Of a DNA stretch of 64,000 nucleotides, positions 11,203 through 23,038 are shown piece after piece. Positions within the stretch are counted from its first letter, which is position 1; each line of letters starts with the position of its first letter. Origin of the DNA: Fragilariopsis cylindrus CCMP1102 (Eukaryota > Bacillariophyta > Bacillariophyceae > Bacillariales > Bacillariaceae); contig FMBT01000055.1 in NCBI GenBank assembly GCA_900095095.1, positions 1 through 64,000 on the forward strand, read 5' to 3'. The notes under the pieces are model-generated. The model made no database searches. It worked only from the letters and a program-made list of their open reading frames with translations, and had not been told where the DNA came from. Made by a program: the position numbers and the translations under genes.

Positions 11203-13059
11203 ATGAAATTCATTGGTGTCGCTCTCTTCTTGGCCTCGTGCTTGATGGCCAGTCCCTCTTCTGCTCAGGAGGTCATCTCTGTCCACGGATCAGGAACTAC
11301 TAATCCTTCAAAATGTTATTGGACGATCATGGATCAGATGAATATCCAATCGAAGCTCCCTATTAGGATGACGTATCGTGCTGTTGGATCATCCACCGGT
11401 CAGGCTGAATTCATTGGTAATGGTACCTTGTCTGAAAATATGTTCGGTAGTGGAGATATTCCATTTAACGCCGAGAAGTATGATGCATTCGAGGATAGTA
11501 CCATCCTTCATTTGCCTGTACTCCTCGGAGCGATCGCCTTCTTTCACTCTGTTCCTACAGGAGAAGAAAGACTCAATCTATCACCATGTATCTTGGCCAA
11601 GATTTTCAGCCGCAAGATCACCGATTGGGGAGATGACGAGATTATGAAAGCAAATCCTAATCTTTCTTTACCTAATCCATCTCCGATCACTGTAGCACAT
11701 CGTGTCAAGGGTAGCTCTTCCACGGCAAGTATTACTAAGTACCTCAACCAAGTATGCCCTGAGGAATGGCCCGAAGAGCTTGTCGGAAAGACCATTGATT
11801 GGCCCGTAGATACGATCGGATGTGAAGGAAGTGGAGGTATGTCCGATTGTATCAAGGATCGATCCGGAACTATCGGTTACATTGTAAGTCAAGCTAACGC
11901 ACAGTTGCAGTAGTGCTAAAGAAATGTGTAAAGTAGTATGTATTATTGTTAAATCGTTGTGATAGCAGCATGGCAGAAGTTCTAACTTTATTATTTCTCC
12001 ACTTGTTTATAGGACATGGGTCACGGACATGCCGAGGGATTGGCAGAAATCGAGTTGCTAAACGCTGCACAGAAATACATCAACAGTAAAGAAGCTGCCT
12101 TAGCCGGAGGGATCATGGCTGCTGCTGAAAATGCTGCACTCCCTGATGCCTTGGAAGGTAGCTTTGCCGATGTCAACCTTTTGAACCAGGTGAGTTGTGC
12201 ATCCTAGAATATTAATACCATCGACCGTGTATACTACTTTGCTCACGGTCAACGTGTGTGTCTGATGCACAACAATCATATATTGTACTTATTTTGCTTG
12301 TGAAAACACCATTTATCGTTATTCGTTATCAATTATGGGCCCCCCTGATACGATCGACCGTGATATTATCATTATTATTATTATTAATACGAACATTATT
12401 ATCATTTTTAGGGCGGTACAAACACTTGGCCGATCGTCGCGATGACATATATTTATATCAAACAAGATTTGACTTTCATCAAGGATCCCGCTTCTCAGTC
12501 CTTAGTAAAGGCGTTTCTTAGTGCTGTTTATTCTGATGAGTACATCACCCAATGCGAACAAGAGTTTGGTTTCGTTCGTGTTGCCGGTGAATTACGGGAC
12601 AAGGCTCTCAGTGCGATTAACTCAATTGTAGTTAGTCCCGACGCTCCGGAATGGTCATTTGAAATCGACACCGAACCACGCATCGGTCAAGGTGACTACG
12701 TGATCTCGGCCAAACGCCAAGCTTACAGTGAACTAGAACAAGATAGCTTGGTAGAAATGATTGACACTTTAGCTTTACAGATCGCAGACTTGCAAGCACA
12801 GAACGCACAGCTTATGAGTGGATCTTCTTCCACCCAAGCACGGGAAACTGCCACTGGAAACTCTTTCGAGACTTTCATTGACGATGAATTAGACGAAGAT
12901 TCTCAGGTCAAATCGGCACTTATTATGAGCGCTATTTCGATTGCACTATGGATTATCGCGATCCTTGGTTTCTTCGTCAAGATGGTCAGTGGTGGAAGTG
13001 GTCCCAACGCCGCTGCCACAGCTAATCCTGATGATGGTGTAGAAGTTGGGATGAATTGA
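11203..13059 (+). CDS. PstS-like phosphate-binding protein with signal peptide and C-terminal membrane anchor
   Basis: Three exons, join(11203..11883,12013..12189,12412..13059), give 501 residues; introns begin GTAAGT and GTGAGT. A signal peptide covers residues 1-21 (MKFIGVALFLASCLMASPSS). The mature part starts as a periplasmic-binding-protein fold of the PstS type: VHGSGTTNPS (ligand loop), YRAVGSSTGQAEF, FGSGDIPF, SRKITDWGDDEI, AHRVKGSSSTASITKYL, and across the first intron GTIGYI-DMGHGH. After the binding domain, a helical linker (about 415-445) leads to one transmembrane helix at about 455-475 and a short tail. Bacterial PstS hands phosphate to an ABC permease. Here a tethered, surface or vesicle-facing phosphate receptor is inferred. 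The introns rule out bacterial contamination. No permease gene is nearby. Confidence 0.82.
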
Positions 13060-13979
13060 TGAGGTTCGCCCCGTCATATGTGACGAAGACGAGAGGAAGA
13101 TCCAATCCAATTCCATATTATCGAAGGGAATGAGTCGTTGCGATGACTGTGTTGGGACGGTCGCTACGAAATCGGTGTTGCGAAGAAGAGGATAATCTTC
13201 CTCCTTATTTGTCTCCGGCGTCTACAGTTTTATATCAAAAATAAAAATTTATGTTTTGTGCTAGGAGAACAAGCTTGGCTGAATGAATTCCAGGGTGATT
13301 CCTTTCGGTTAATTAAATATTTCACCGCATCTCTGGAACGAAAATGCTACGCTACTCCTATATTAGATTTCTTATTAATAAATACACTTAGTTTGAAGTC
13401 ATATTTCCTTATATTTACTACTAGTAGTATTGTGACGAATCTTTGAAACTATACGCTACTTCACTGTATATTTGAATATAGCTAGCAAGCTAAATTGTAC
13501 TTGTAGAGACATAATTATAATACAGAAGAAATGTTTGCGACTGATTGTATCTCATATCCGCATGCAATAATCCAGAATTCTCTTTCTTGAGTTTGAAGAA
13601 CAACAAAAAACCTGAAACAGGGTGCTTCCAAAGGTTTAAAATAGAAGTACAATTTAGAGCACGACATCATTGCAGCTGACTAAAGTGTACCTATACTCGA
13701 ATACGTAGTAGTTAGAGGACCTAACTAGTAGTTAGAGGACCTAACTACTATAATTCAGTATAAATGAAAGAGAGATCAATTACTGGTAAAAAATTGCCTT
13801 GCGCCATACTATGAATATACCCAGCGCGATCTTTGTTCCGACAACTTCTGAAAACTCCAACATCATCATTATTATTTTTGCAATGACAATCTGATAGTCA
13901 TATGAACAAAATATCGACGATACAGGAGGAGTGGACTACACATTAACTTCATGCACTACTCACATCTTATTGATAAAAT
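13060..13979. other. Intergenic with a tandem 20-mer
   Basis: Spacer between the PstS-like and urea transporter genes. The only structure seen is the tandem repeat at 13706-13745, listed separately. Short open frames (for example 13258-13446) show no motif. Confidence 0.4.
13706..13745. repeat. Two tandem copies of a 20-mer with internal dyad
   Basis: TAGTAGTTAGAGGACCTAAC occurs twice in direct succession (13706-13725 and 13726-13745), followed by a partial TACTA. Each unit contains a 5-bp inverted pair, GTTAG/CTAAC, around AGGAC. It lies about 235 bp upstream of the urea transporter start. Confidence 0.85.
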
Positions 13980-15323
13980 ATGATGATGCGACGGGTTATT
14001 CCCTTTTCGTTGTCTTCTCGTTTATACAACAGAGGTTGGACCTCCTCGTCATTATTTGCGACTAGAAATTCAAAACGACCACAAAATTTCAACATCATCA
14101 ATTCGCGGTTTCATAACAGTTATCTTCGTGGATTTTCGTCATCTGACCAGAACGACGCCGACACCAGCACAATTACTAAGGATGAAAAACATCAGCCAAC
14201 TACTATAACAAACTCAAAAAAAATAATTGACGATCTAACAGATGCAACAGCACGTGGAGTAGGACAAGTTATATTTTTAAATGATAAAAAATGTGGTATT
14301 ATTATTGGGACAGCACTTGGTGTTGCAGATCCGTATCTATTTGGGCTTGCGATTCTTGGTACAGCTACTGCTACTATAACAGCCCACGCTGCTGGTCTTG
14401 ACAAAAATTCTATAAAGGATGGTCTTCTTGGATACAATGGTACGCGCTATACAAGATGCAGACTGCGTATCATATATATATATATATATATAATTTTTGT
14501 TTTGTTCGGGCTCGATATTGACTTCTTATCATTGTGAGTGCTCCTTTATTATTTCTCCTTAGGTTGTCTCGTTGGATGCGCAGCTGCTGTGTTTGGTGCT
14601 CCATCAATCATTGCTGCTACTACCGCAACTATTGTCGGAGCAGCAGCAACATCCTTTGTCGCATCATCATTAAAGGAGACCATGGGAAGTGTTCCACAGT
14701 GGACTATTGCTTTCAACATTGTCTCATTAACATCTCTCTTACGAACACGACCATTGTTGGTGGCACCATCACCACCACCATCACCACACATAGATGAGGG
14801 GATGATAGTAGTAGTGGAATCATCAACCAACGTTAGTGCTTCTAGTAGTAGTTTTATAACGGACATAATTGCATCTCCGCTCACTGGAATATCACAAATA
14901 TTTGTTGTTCAATCAGCACTTTCGGGTGCTATAATTGTGGGAGGAATTGGTTCGTATTCACCTCTACTTGCTGTTCATGCTATCGGTGGAAGTGCCATTG
15001 GTACATTAGTAGGTGCCATGAGTGGAGCACCGCTTGCAGACCTGACAATGGGATTGTATGGATTTAATAGTGCGTTGACAAGTATGGCGGTTGGAGTCTT
15101 CTTCGTTCATTCAACTCCTGCGATTTTACTGAGTGCAGGTGGAGCTGCTGCAACAGCGTCGTTGTTTGGTGCCATGAGCACCGTTTTTGGTACATATGGT
15201 TCTCCCTGTTTGACATTGCCGTTTTGCTTTACTATGTCAAGTTGCTATCTATTACATCAGCAAGTTCCGGGATTATCACTTGCCAGCAATCCTCATAGTC
15301 CTGAGAAAAATAAAGTTGATTAA
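13980..15323 (+). CDS. Urea transporter (UT family) with N-terminal presequence
   Basis: Two exons, join(13980..14439,14563..15323), give 406 residues; the 123-nt intron contains a TA repeat. After an Arg/Ser-rich N-terminus of about 85 residues come two homologous halves typical of the UT/Yut channel fold. Half one has GVGQVIFLNDKKCGIIIGTA and KNSIKDGLLGYNGCLVG. Half two has GISQIFVVQSALSGAIIVGG and ADLTMGLYGFNSALTSMAVG. The paired L-x-G-Y/F-N motifs are the family hallmark. UT proteins are selective urea channels, and in diatoms the urea cycle makes and uses urea. The N-terminus (MMMRRVIPFSLSSRLYNRGW, few acids) looks like a mitochondrial presequence, so this may move urea across an organelle membrane; that is inference. 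The linker between halves is Pro/Ser-rich and variable. Confidence 0.85.
14468..14492. repeat. TA microsatellite in the urea transporter intron
   Basis: An almost pure TA run lies inside the only intron of the urea transporter gene, between its donor (14440) and acceptor (14562). Confidence 0.8.
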
Positions 15324-15453
15324 GCTTAAACAATTAATTCACTGGAATACAAGATTTTCCCCTGTTAAAAATATAGCTAGCTTTTTATTATACAGTAAGT
15401 TTGCGTTATATCTATAGTTAGTTCGAACTGATCGAAATTACTATAGTCGACTT

Positions 15454-18143
15454 TTAATTCTTCTTCTTTCCAACAGTTGCATTGTGCTTTGAAAATTCAG
15501 GCGCTGCCTCCAGTTTTCGTCTTGATAAGCGATGAAGAAAAGACTCCAGTGACAACTTTATCAAAAGGAGCAACAACCAAGTTGTAAAAATTCCTAGTAC
15601 AATCTGCCAAGTTTGAGGTTGATTTTCGTACGTCGCGTACTTGTATGCTTCCTTCAGGTACTTTGTCATTACACATACAAGAGGTATCTGTGCCAATCCT
15701 AGGCGTTTAACAACTGCATGAGAGTGATCAAGATTGTCGCCTTCATGCCCAAAACCAGAGAGATCTCCTGCTAACAAAAGACCGTACTCGCTATAGACAC
15801 CACTAGCTATGAAGTTGAACTTGGTAATGAATGAATGCTTGAGCCAATCCGATAGCCACTCGGCACACCAAACGATCCCACACATTGATAGATATGAATA
15901 TAACATTTTCTTATCAATCCCCTGTGACGCATTTAACATCAACACCAAGAGTAGGAACAAGGCCAGTTTGAATCGTTCACATACGTCCGAAGCTGTAATT
16001 TTAAATAGACCAGCCTTGTTATACTTTTTGAAAACTGTGCTCTTGATTTCCGCAAAATTTCCACCGATCAACAAACTTAATAATGCTTGATCACTGGAAT
16101 TCATCGCTACGTTCAATGTTGCAACGTGGACAAATAATAGGAATGAATGTAATGCCGTATACGTTAATACGACCAGCGCTGATACGACCAATCTGGAACT
16201 TCTAGGTCGTCGCGTGGTATTATAATACAGCGAATCGAGACAGTCTTGTCCAAGGGAACACATGAGTCTATCGAAGACTTCAACCATCGCAACCAGTAAA
16301 TAAAGCTTGACCATACTTTGAACCCTAATCCAATGGTAAATTATGCTTATGTTAATGGGCATCAATACGTATTCGTGTATTATGTATATAATACTCACTT
16401 GAATGAGTTGATAACTGTGTCTACGATGGAACTCAAATGGACTTTCCTCATTGTCTCCGAATTTAGAACGACTACTACGAAAAACACTCGTCACTGTCGT
16501 GAAAGCTAATCGTAACAAGAGTAAAAGACTCCACGCGAAACGAATAGGCAAGACCGTCAACGTGTATAGAAAAGAATCGACAGAGATCCAAAATCCGAAA
16601 GTCAACAATGCTTCCACGGCGCTAGGAACCTTGACGAATTCTTTCATTTCGATATAATTTAATGTTAGGTTAGGTATTCATGAGAGATAATGAGTGAGAA
16701 AGGTTAAAAAGTAAGACAGCAATCAATATGACATCAAAACGAATTATTCTTCTTACCTTCCATTTGCTTGTCCGTATCGTAATTCGATTCTTGTACGCTA
16801 TTGAGGTAATCCAACCATTTCGATTTTATATTACTTTTCTTCTTTTTGTGTTCTGGGGTATCGCCGTCGGCGTCTTTTGCTGTTGTTGTTGTTGTTCTAT
16901 CATCATCGTGTTCGTTGTTGCTCTTGTTAATATGCGGCGATAAGAATGCTCTGAGTTTGGTAGAAATATTAGCCCTATTACCGTTATTATTGGAAGAGTT
17001 TTCTCTGTCCTCCTTCAAAAGGGAAGCGTTGGGTGCGGCAATAACGGGGGATGATGGTAAAAGAGGAACCGGAGACGTTCTTTCACTTCCTGGTAGTGAG
17101 TCCAAAGATGGGATTCTTAACATGGCGTCTGCTAGTTTAGATGCGTCTCTAGTAATATTACCACTAGCGACACTATCGATGCTGTTGACACCACTCAGGT
17201 CTAAAGTATCATTGGTACCATGCAATATTTGGAAACTTAAGTTGTTCCGCATGTTACGATGACGGGATTTATTTTGACGACGACGGTCTTCGTACGGTAG
17301 CGAGCAATCGCAGTTATTACGGTTGGATTTGAAATCATCATCATCATCATCATCATCATCAATACTCTGATAGTGAGTTGCAATCGGTGCCGGGGATTCT
17401 AAGACGGGAGCAGTCGACAATGGCATATTGGCATACGACGACAATGATCGGAATGGGGATGATGAAGGCGATACCGACCTCACCGAATTGATCGGCGACG
17501 GTAGAGAATGGTTAATTTTCATAGAATTCTTTTCTGGTGATTGGTGCTGCTGCTGCTGCTGCTGCTGCTGACTATAGTTCGGAAGCATTCGTTGCGGTTG
17601 TGACAGAAGCAATGATAGAGTGGACAATTTTTCTTCTAAATCTCGTACTCGTTCCTCCAAAGCAGCGACACAACTTTTCTCGGATTTTTCTTGATCCGAT
17701 GATAGTTCAGCCAGTTCTTCTCCTCCTCCTCCTCCTCCTCCGCATTTGTCAGTTTGAGTTTGCTGTCGCATAATGGAGCATAAAACGTGTGGATCTTGTT
17801 CTCTGCAAAGTTGGGGATGTTGCCGACGATCATTGTCGTTGTCATTATCATCGCCATCTTCCTCTTCGTCACGAAATGAAATGGGAGATGAAGATGACGA
17901 AGGAATGAAAGACGCATCAGCAGCAGTCGCCGCCGTTGAAATCATTGTGATACGATCGTCCACCTCTTCCTTATGTTGCTTCTGCCCTTCATCATCTAAG
18001 GTTGTAGGTGATAAGCTCGATTCTGAGTGCGAGTGCGAGTCTGACTCCGACGACTCCGGTGGAATAACTAAGTGGATTAAAGGCTGCGACAGATTGTGTA
18101 AACCATCCTTTGTATTGGAATGGTGTGGCAATACAGCTGCCAT
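15454..18143 (-). CDS. TAPT1: TAPT1 family membrane protein with long disordered N-terminus
   Basis: Two open frames form one gene, complement(join(15454..16640,16757..18143)). The 116-nt intron starts GTAAGA and the join reads KQMEEFVKVPSAVEALLTFG; the total is 857 residues and the phase closes exactly. The C-terminal about 395 residues are the TAPT1 (DUF747) domain: VDSFLYTLTVLPIRF, VAMVEVFDRLMCSLGQDCLD, TALHSFLLFVHVATLNVAMN, LIGGNFAEIKSTVFKK, and LKHSFITKFNFI. Several membrane helices are evident. Family members sit in the ER or at cilium bases; plant relatives act in the ER. The N-terminal about 460 residues are Ser/Asp/Gln-rich and disordered. They include one short coiled coil (ALEERVRDLEEKLSTLSLLL) and poly-Gln and poly-Asp tracts. 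The start at 18143 is the first ATG of the frame. Confidence 0.88.
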
Positions 18144-18476
18144 ACTTAAGATGATTATACTAGGCCTAATCTACTGACTCAGTGTTGTATATCTCTGTAA
18201 TAATAGGTAAATAAATGATATTCAATGTAGTGCAGCACCCTATTGTAACAATATAACAGATTGCTTCGTTTTCGTTGATGTTGTTGATAAAATAAATGAT
18301 GTGATGTTTGTTCTTTGTCGTTGTTATTCTTCAATTTTCAATTTTTTGTGCGACGCGGCGAGGTTATTGCTATTTAGGTTAATTTTATTGGTTGACGTGT
18401 GTTATAAGTTTTTAGAAAATTGATACGACAATACTTTAAAAACCGTATCCCCCTCCAAACGTGGATACTCTGTTAA
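18144..18476. promoter_or_regulatory. Divergent promoter between TAPT1 and the amidotransferase
   Basis: A 333-bp non-coding gap separates two divergent starts (18143 on - and 18477 on +), so it must hold both promoters. AT-rich; no specific element can be named. Confidence 0.5.
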
Positions 18477-19856
18477 ATGTTACAAAGATTTTTAGAGAAA
18501 ATAATTCTTATTCAGGATCTCCATCATCATGCATCACGATGGACGGTCCAAGTAGAGAGAAGGATAAAAACATTGCAAATATTGATCAAAATGAAGGTTG
18601 TAACCCTCCAGCGCACCGCCATCTCGACCAACGGTTATTGCAATCGGGATGATAATAATAAAGGCGATGGTGATGATGCCATTATTTTTGAGGAAGAAGA
18701 TGAACTTCGATTGATATTTTTGGGATGTGAAGTTTCACCACCATACGGGCCATGTGAACACACTGCAGAATTGTTTTTGGATCTAATCGCAGCTGCGGCT
18801 TCCAATTGTCTACGACCAAACCACCAACGCAGAATTGTTCTCGATGTGTTTAACGTGTCGCCGTCACAGCCCAACCTCGATGACGACGACGACGATGAAC
18901 ATATTCTGGAGATAAAATTTCCTACCGAGAAGGATCTAAATAGTGCTGATGGTGTTATACTACCCGGATCGTTCTCTTCTGCCAACGATGAGAAGAAACC
19001 ATGGATTGTTATGTTGAAGGACTGGATTCAAACCGTCCTCGTTGCTCGTGAAATACCTACTTTCGGTGTTTGTTTCGGACATCAATTGTACGCACATTCC
19101 TTCAACAACAAACAATTCGGTGGTGGTCATGGTGGTTCCGCCGTGACATGTCCTGCAGGTCCACAAGCTGGACGTAGGACTACTCAATTGACAATAGTTG
19201 GACGAGCGTTTTGGACAGCTAGTAGAAAAATGAAAATAAATCATCACGGGAATATTACGCGAGAACGAAATATCTTCAATAATAAAAACAATAGCAGTAG
19301 TATCGATAATAATGATGTACCCGAATTGTTCCAAAAACCAACCATCACTACCCTTGATTTATTCTATACACATGGCGACATGGTAGAATCTCTTCCATCT
19401 CGAGGAGTGAACCTGGGAGGAAACGACAAAGTTCCTATACATGCAGCAGTCTACTTTTCTACTCCTTTAGCCGATACCGAAGATATTCTGGATGTGATGT
19501 TAGCTCGCGACAAAGATGAGGATGACACACAAACTAATGGTATTAATTCTTCCAATCCAAGAGTAATAGCTGTTACTTTTCAAGCTCATCCAGAATTTGC
19601 ATCGTTATTATCATCATCATCACCAAAAAAGGGAGAAAAGGAAATGATAATTTTCTCATCTAAAGGGAATATAACATATCGTAATATACTTCAACTGATG
19701 AAAGATAATGGGGATATAAGTCAACAGGATTATCAAAATGCCGAAAAAGATTCCATTATTGACTATGATCGAATACGAGAACAAAGCGTAGGAACTATGA
19801 TTTCGGCTGGTCGACTTTTAAATTGGTTTTCTTCATCTTCAACAACAGCATTGTAA
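18477..19856 (+). CDS. Class I glutamine amidotransferase-like protein
   Basis: A single exon of 459 residues. The fold is that of the GMP-synthase-type glutaminase domain: an opening strand LRLIFLGCEVSPPYGPCEHT, a DGVILPGSF oxyanion region, the nucleophile elbow GVCFGHQLYAHSF with Cys199, and a catalytic pair in FQAHPEF (His371 and Glu373). All three triad members are present, so hydrolase or transferase activity is plausible. No synthetase domain follows, so this is a stand-alone amidotransferase-like protein. It resembles the small eukaryotic group that includes gamma-glutamyl peptidases in plants; the substrate is unknown. Asn/Ser-rich loops (for example around 19285-19310) enlarge it relative to the usual 250 residues. 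The start at 18477 is the first in-frame ATG; methionine 38 is an alternative. Confidence 0.78.
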   Translation: MLQRFLEKIILIQDLHHHASRWTVQVERRIKTLQILIKMKVVTLQRTAISTNGYCNRDDNNKGDGDDAIIFEEEDELRLIFLGCEVSPPYGPCEHTAELFLDLIAAAASNCLRPNHQRRIVLDVFNVSPSQPNLDDDDDDEHILEIKFPTEKDLNSADGVILPGSFSSANDEKKPWIVMLKDWIQTVLVAREIPTFGVCFGHQLYAHSFNNKQFGGGHGGSAVTCPAGPQAGRRTTQLTIVGRAFWTASRKMKINHHGNITRERNIFNNKNNSSSIDNNDVPELFQKPTITTLDLFYTHGDMVESLPSRGVNLGGNDKVPIHAAVYFSTPLADTEDILDVMLARDKDEDDTQTNGINSSNPRVIAVTFQAHPEFASLLSSSSPKKGEKEMIIFSSKGNITYRNILQLMKDNGDISQQDYQNAEKDSIIDYDRIREQSVGTMISAGRLLNWFSSSSTTAL

Positions 19857-20122
19857 TAGAATCGAATCGATACACGTAAGTATATTATTTTTCACACAAA
19901 GATTTCAAGATTCTGTATATTAATATTTGCTTAATACTAAAATTAATCGAATACTTCATCGTGTGTTATATTCATTATTTTTATACTTCATATCATTCTA
20001 CCATAATAATGGGGAGATCCCCATCTTCCAAATGATTTTATTTGCTGGCTGCTGTGTGTTTGGTGCACTGTGTTTGTGTGTGGTGTGTGTGGTGTGTGTG
20101 AAGGACTACAACTTTTGGTGCA

Positions 20123-20182
<60 letters not shown>

Positions 20183-20972
20183 TGCTTTTGGTAAAATCAT
20201 CATCAGTACAAATGATCTTGTGGTAATATGAATATCCATACTATTATTATTATTATTATTATTGTGATATTTCTAATGTTAGTGGAGGATGATTTGGTGG
20301 ATATTTTGGTACTGATGAAGCACTAGCAGCTCAGATATTACTATTACAACAACAGTTGGACCGTGAGCGTATGTAATACTTCCCTCATGATATTTTTGTT
20401 AATTATTAGTAGTCAAAGTAGCTGCATGAAGAAGGTTGACATTCTGCCAAGCTCTCTACATTTGTATGTCCTCTTTGCTGCACACTACTACTCCAACAAA
20501 CCTTCTTTATAAAGCATAATAATAAGAATGTATGATATGGTGATGTGTTTTTGCTTGGTTGTTCACCAATTTTATGTGCAAGTTGATACAGTAGATCAGT
20601 GTTCAGAGACAATGCCCAAGATCAATTTGTAGGAATCTTCTCAATAATCTTATCATACATATGTAAGTGTTGAAGAACCATTATTTGCATTTACATTCAT
20701 ACGTTGTTAGACTCGTGAGTTCTGGAGGTTCTTTGTACCTGTAAACCATCAACTTGACCTAAAACACAAACACAGCACATAAGAGAAATAATATCCCATT
20801 GCAATACATGGTATATCTAACTAAAAAGGAATGGATACGTCTACCAAAAAAATGGTCACCACATACCGTAAATACCAATCTCCAATAACAGCAATGAGAA
20901 TATGAAATGTCACCTTTTTTTCGAGTGAAACTGTATACAATTATATATGAACAAATAAATCTATAATTTTTT
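19857..20972. other. Intergenic with microsatellites
   Basis: No gene is supported. It holds a compound TA/GA microsatellite (20129-20183) and a TTA run near 20240-20262. At about 20280-20372 there is a short stretch that reads like protein (FGTDEALAAQILLLQQQLDR), bordered by possible splice signals. It has a stop just upstream and no partner exon that I can find. Confidence 0.4.
20129..20183. repeat. Compound (AT)n(AG)n microsatellite
   Basis: About 28 nt of AT dinucleotides run directly into about 27 nt of AG dinucleotides. Confidence 0.95.
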
Positions 20973-21586
20973 TTAACGTTTACCACCCTTCACAGCAGCT
21001 GCTGGGGTCTTCGTTCCACCAGCTAAAAATGCTGCACCGAAACCAGTGGCTGCAACAAATGCCACCGTTTGTTTCTTTTGCTTTCCTGTCATTGATTTTG
21101 CACTTTCAATAAGTGATTGTGATTTACTAATAACGCAATCAGTTACTCCAGAAATTTTTGATGTGAGTGACGCTAATGCTCCATCCGTTTTCTTTGCAGC
21201 TTCTTCTGCTGCTGCTGCTACAGCTGCTGCCTCCTCTTCTGCTTTCTTTTAGCAGCATCGGCTGTTGCCTTTGCTCTAGACGCAGCTGCCTCGGTCTGTC
21301 TCCTTACCTCTGCTTGAGCGGCAGCAGCAGCAGCTCCCGCCTTGGCTTGAGCTTCTGCTGCTGCCGATCTGGCCGCATCAGCTGCTGCTGCTGCCTCGGC
21401 TTCTGCTGCTTGATCCATATCTACAACATCATCTTCCTCGATCTCATCAGCGCGGACTGTAATAGTAGTCGATGTTGCCAAGATAAGCATCACAACAAGC
21501 AAACATAAGCCGATGCACCTCTTCATTGTTCTTCCCATTTTCATCGTCATTTTTCTTTTGTCTATTTCTTGTCTGTGTATATGCAA
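20973..21586 (-). CDS. Alanine-rich secreted protein, one homopolymer frameshift
   Basis: A basic N-terminus and hydrophobic segment (GLCLLVVMLILATSTTITVRA) form a signal peptide. An acidic stretch (DEIEEDDVVDMD) follows, then about 80 residues of Ala/Glu/Lys-rich helix (AAEAEAAAAADAARSAAAEA). The frame breaks in the T4 run at about 21247-21250. One more T on the + strand restores KKAEEEAAAVAAAAEEAAKK and then GALASLTSKISGVTDCVISK. It ends in a Gly/Ala hydrophobic segment (VAFVAATGFGAAFLAGGTKT) and KGGKR with TAA at 20973-20975. The repaired protein has about 204 residues from the first ATG; a later Met in front of GRTMKR is a better signal-peptide start. The function is not recognised. The extended Ala-rich helix could be a coiled coil or lipid-surface helix. 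Confidence 0.62.
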
Positions 21587-23038
21587 CTTATTGTGATTGG
21601 ATCTCTATTGTTACTAACTACGTTTTGAGTTGAGATTCGCTTATCCGTAACCGCTTCTGCCTGCTAAGTAAATATTCAAATGTCGTGACTGATTACGCCG
21701 TTATGTTTGTGAAATTTTCCTCTCCGATAGGTGCTGCGTCCGAAACCTTTCCTCGTGGAACTTTACCGCGCAAAAGGGATAAATCGGCATTTTTTAAATT
21801 TTATCGAGAGGTATCCTTTGCTACGATTGGTTCAACTTTAAAAAAGGCTGCCAGCAGATGTCGTGTTTTGCGTCATCGTGCGTTTTGATTAGGTCATCTA
21901 CTGTACAGTTCATAGTGATTTGTAATACAATTTCTACAATTATGTAGATGAATGTGACCCAAACATGCCAAAATAATAACCTCTGCTTTTCTCATGAGAA
22001 ACTACAGCAAATGGTTCAAGGGATTCAATTGTAGTTGAGTTGGAGAGTGTTTCACTCTGAATTGAATTGAATTGAATTGAATTGAATTGAATCAAATCAA
22101 ATCAATCGAAATTTTGAAAGAGTAGAGAGATGCATGTGACATGTGGAGATAAGAATATATGGGGTGTATACAATATGTGCCTATAAAAGTGGCACTTGGT
22201 TTTCCATAGGTTATCTCGTACTAACAGGCAATTCAATGATCTATCAATGCTCTGCTGTCAATATTAACACTAAGAAACATGTCAAATTGTATGTCCTAAC
22301 ACTTTGAACATACTGGTGAAAATTGTATGACAAAGGGACAAGCCTTGTTTGGTGAGGTATCTTTTCAGCTAGCTTCAATCTAGACTATGCCAGGTAGTAT
22401 ATTGTTGGGAGAATTCTTTTTGAGAAGAATTAGTTCCTTTTGAATTTTACCCTCATCATACAGTACTGTTGTATTTTTGGATATCTATAAACCTAAGTAA
22501 ATAAAACTAAAAACAAAAGAAACATACAATATTATAGAAGTTGGAAAAGATGCAATGCTTACACACTGGAAGGAACACTTTGTGTACAAGGTAAATATTA
22601 ACAATAACCTGTGGACAAAATGAAAAGTAATAGCTTTTTCTCTTTTGAATTTCAATTTATTGAACATAGCCCTTGATAGTCTGGATTTTTTAATATACAC
22701 CGTAGGACTACTCTTTTGATTACAAACTCAAACAGCCTTGCAGTTGGCTGGAGAACAGAGTAAAATACGATTTCATTTTAAACTACCTTAAAAATGGAAG
22801 TTAAAACCACAGAAAAAAACGGGAAAAAGTACTAGCAACTAATAGAATAAAATTATTTATTTTCAATATTTGAATACAGTAGGATCTAAATTTAAAAATA
22901 TAAGGTAAATCAGAAATCGAAACTTATTTCTTTCGAATGATTCTATAGTAGCAGTAATGATTATGCTGTTAAGAGTTCATCGTAATTTAAGATTGCAGTT
23001 ATTTTGATGCATGCTTCTTATTTCGTCTCTTTCGATCT
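21587..23038. other. 1.45 kb intergenic with GAATT repeat
   Basis: No gene is supported. A 67-codon frame at 21685-21888 lacks any motif and lies in the promoter region of the alanine-rich gene. A pentamer microsatellite lies at 22059-22092. The rest is AT-rich and includes the 3' region of the isopropylmalate isomerase gene. Confidence 0.4.
22059..22092. repeat. (GAATT)n microsatellite
   Basis: Between six and seven perfect GAATT units, followed by the variant ATCAA units at about 22091-22106. Confidence 0.9.

Noticed and set aside
17773-18177. 134-codon Ser/Cys-rich frame on +
   Set aside because: Antisense shadow of the TAPT1 N-terminal disordered region, which is the better-supported reading.
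20280-20372. Protein-like stretch FGTDEALAAQILLLQQQLDR as an exon
   Set aside because: A stop lies just upstream in frame and no partner exon with matching phase could be found.
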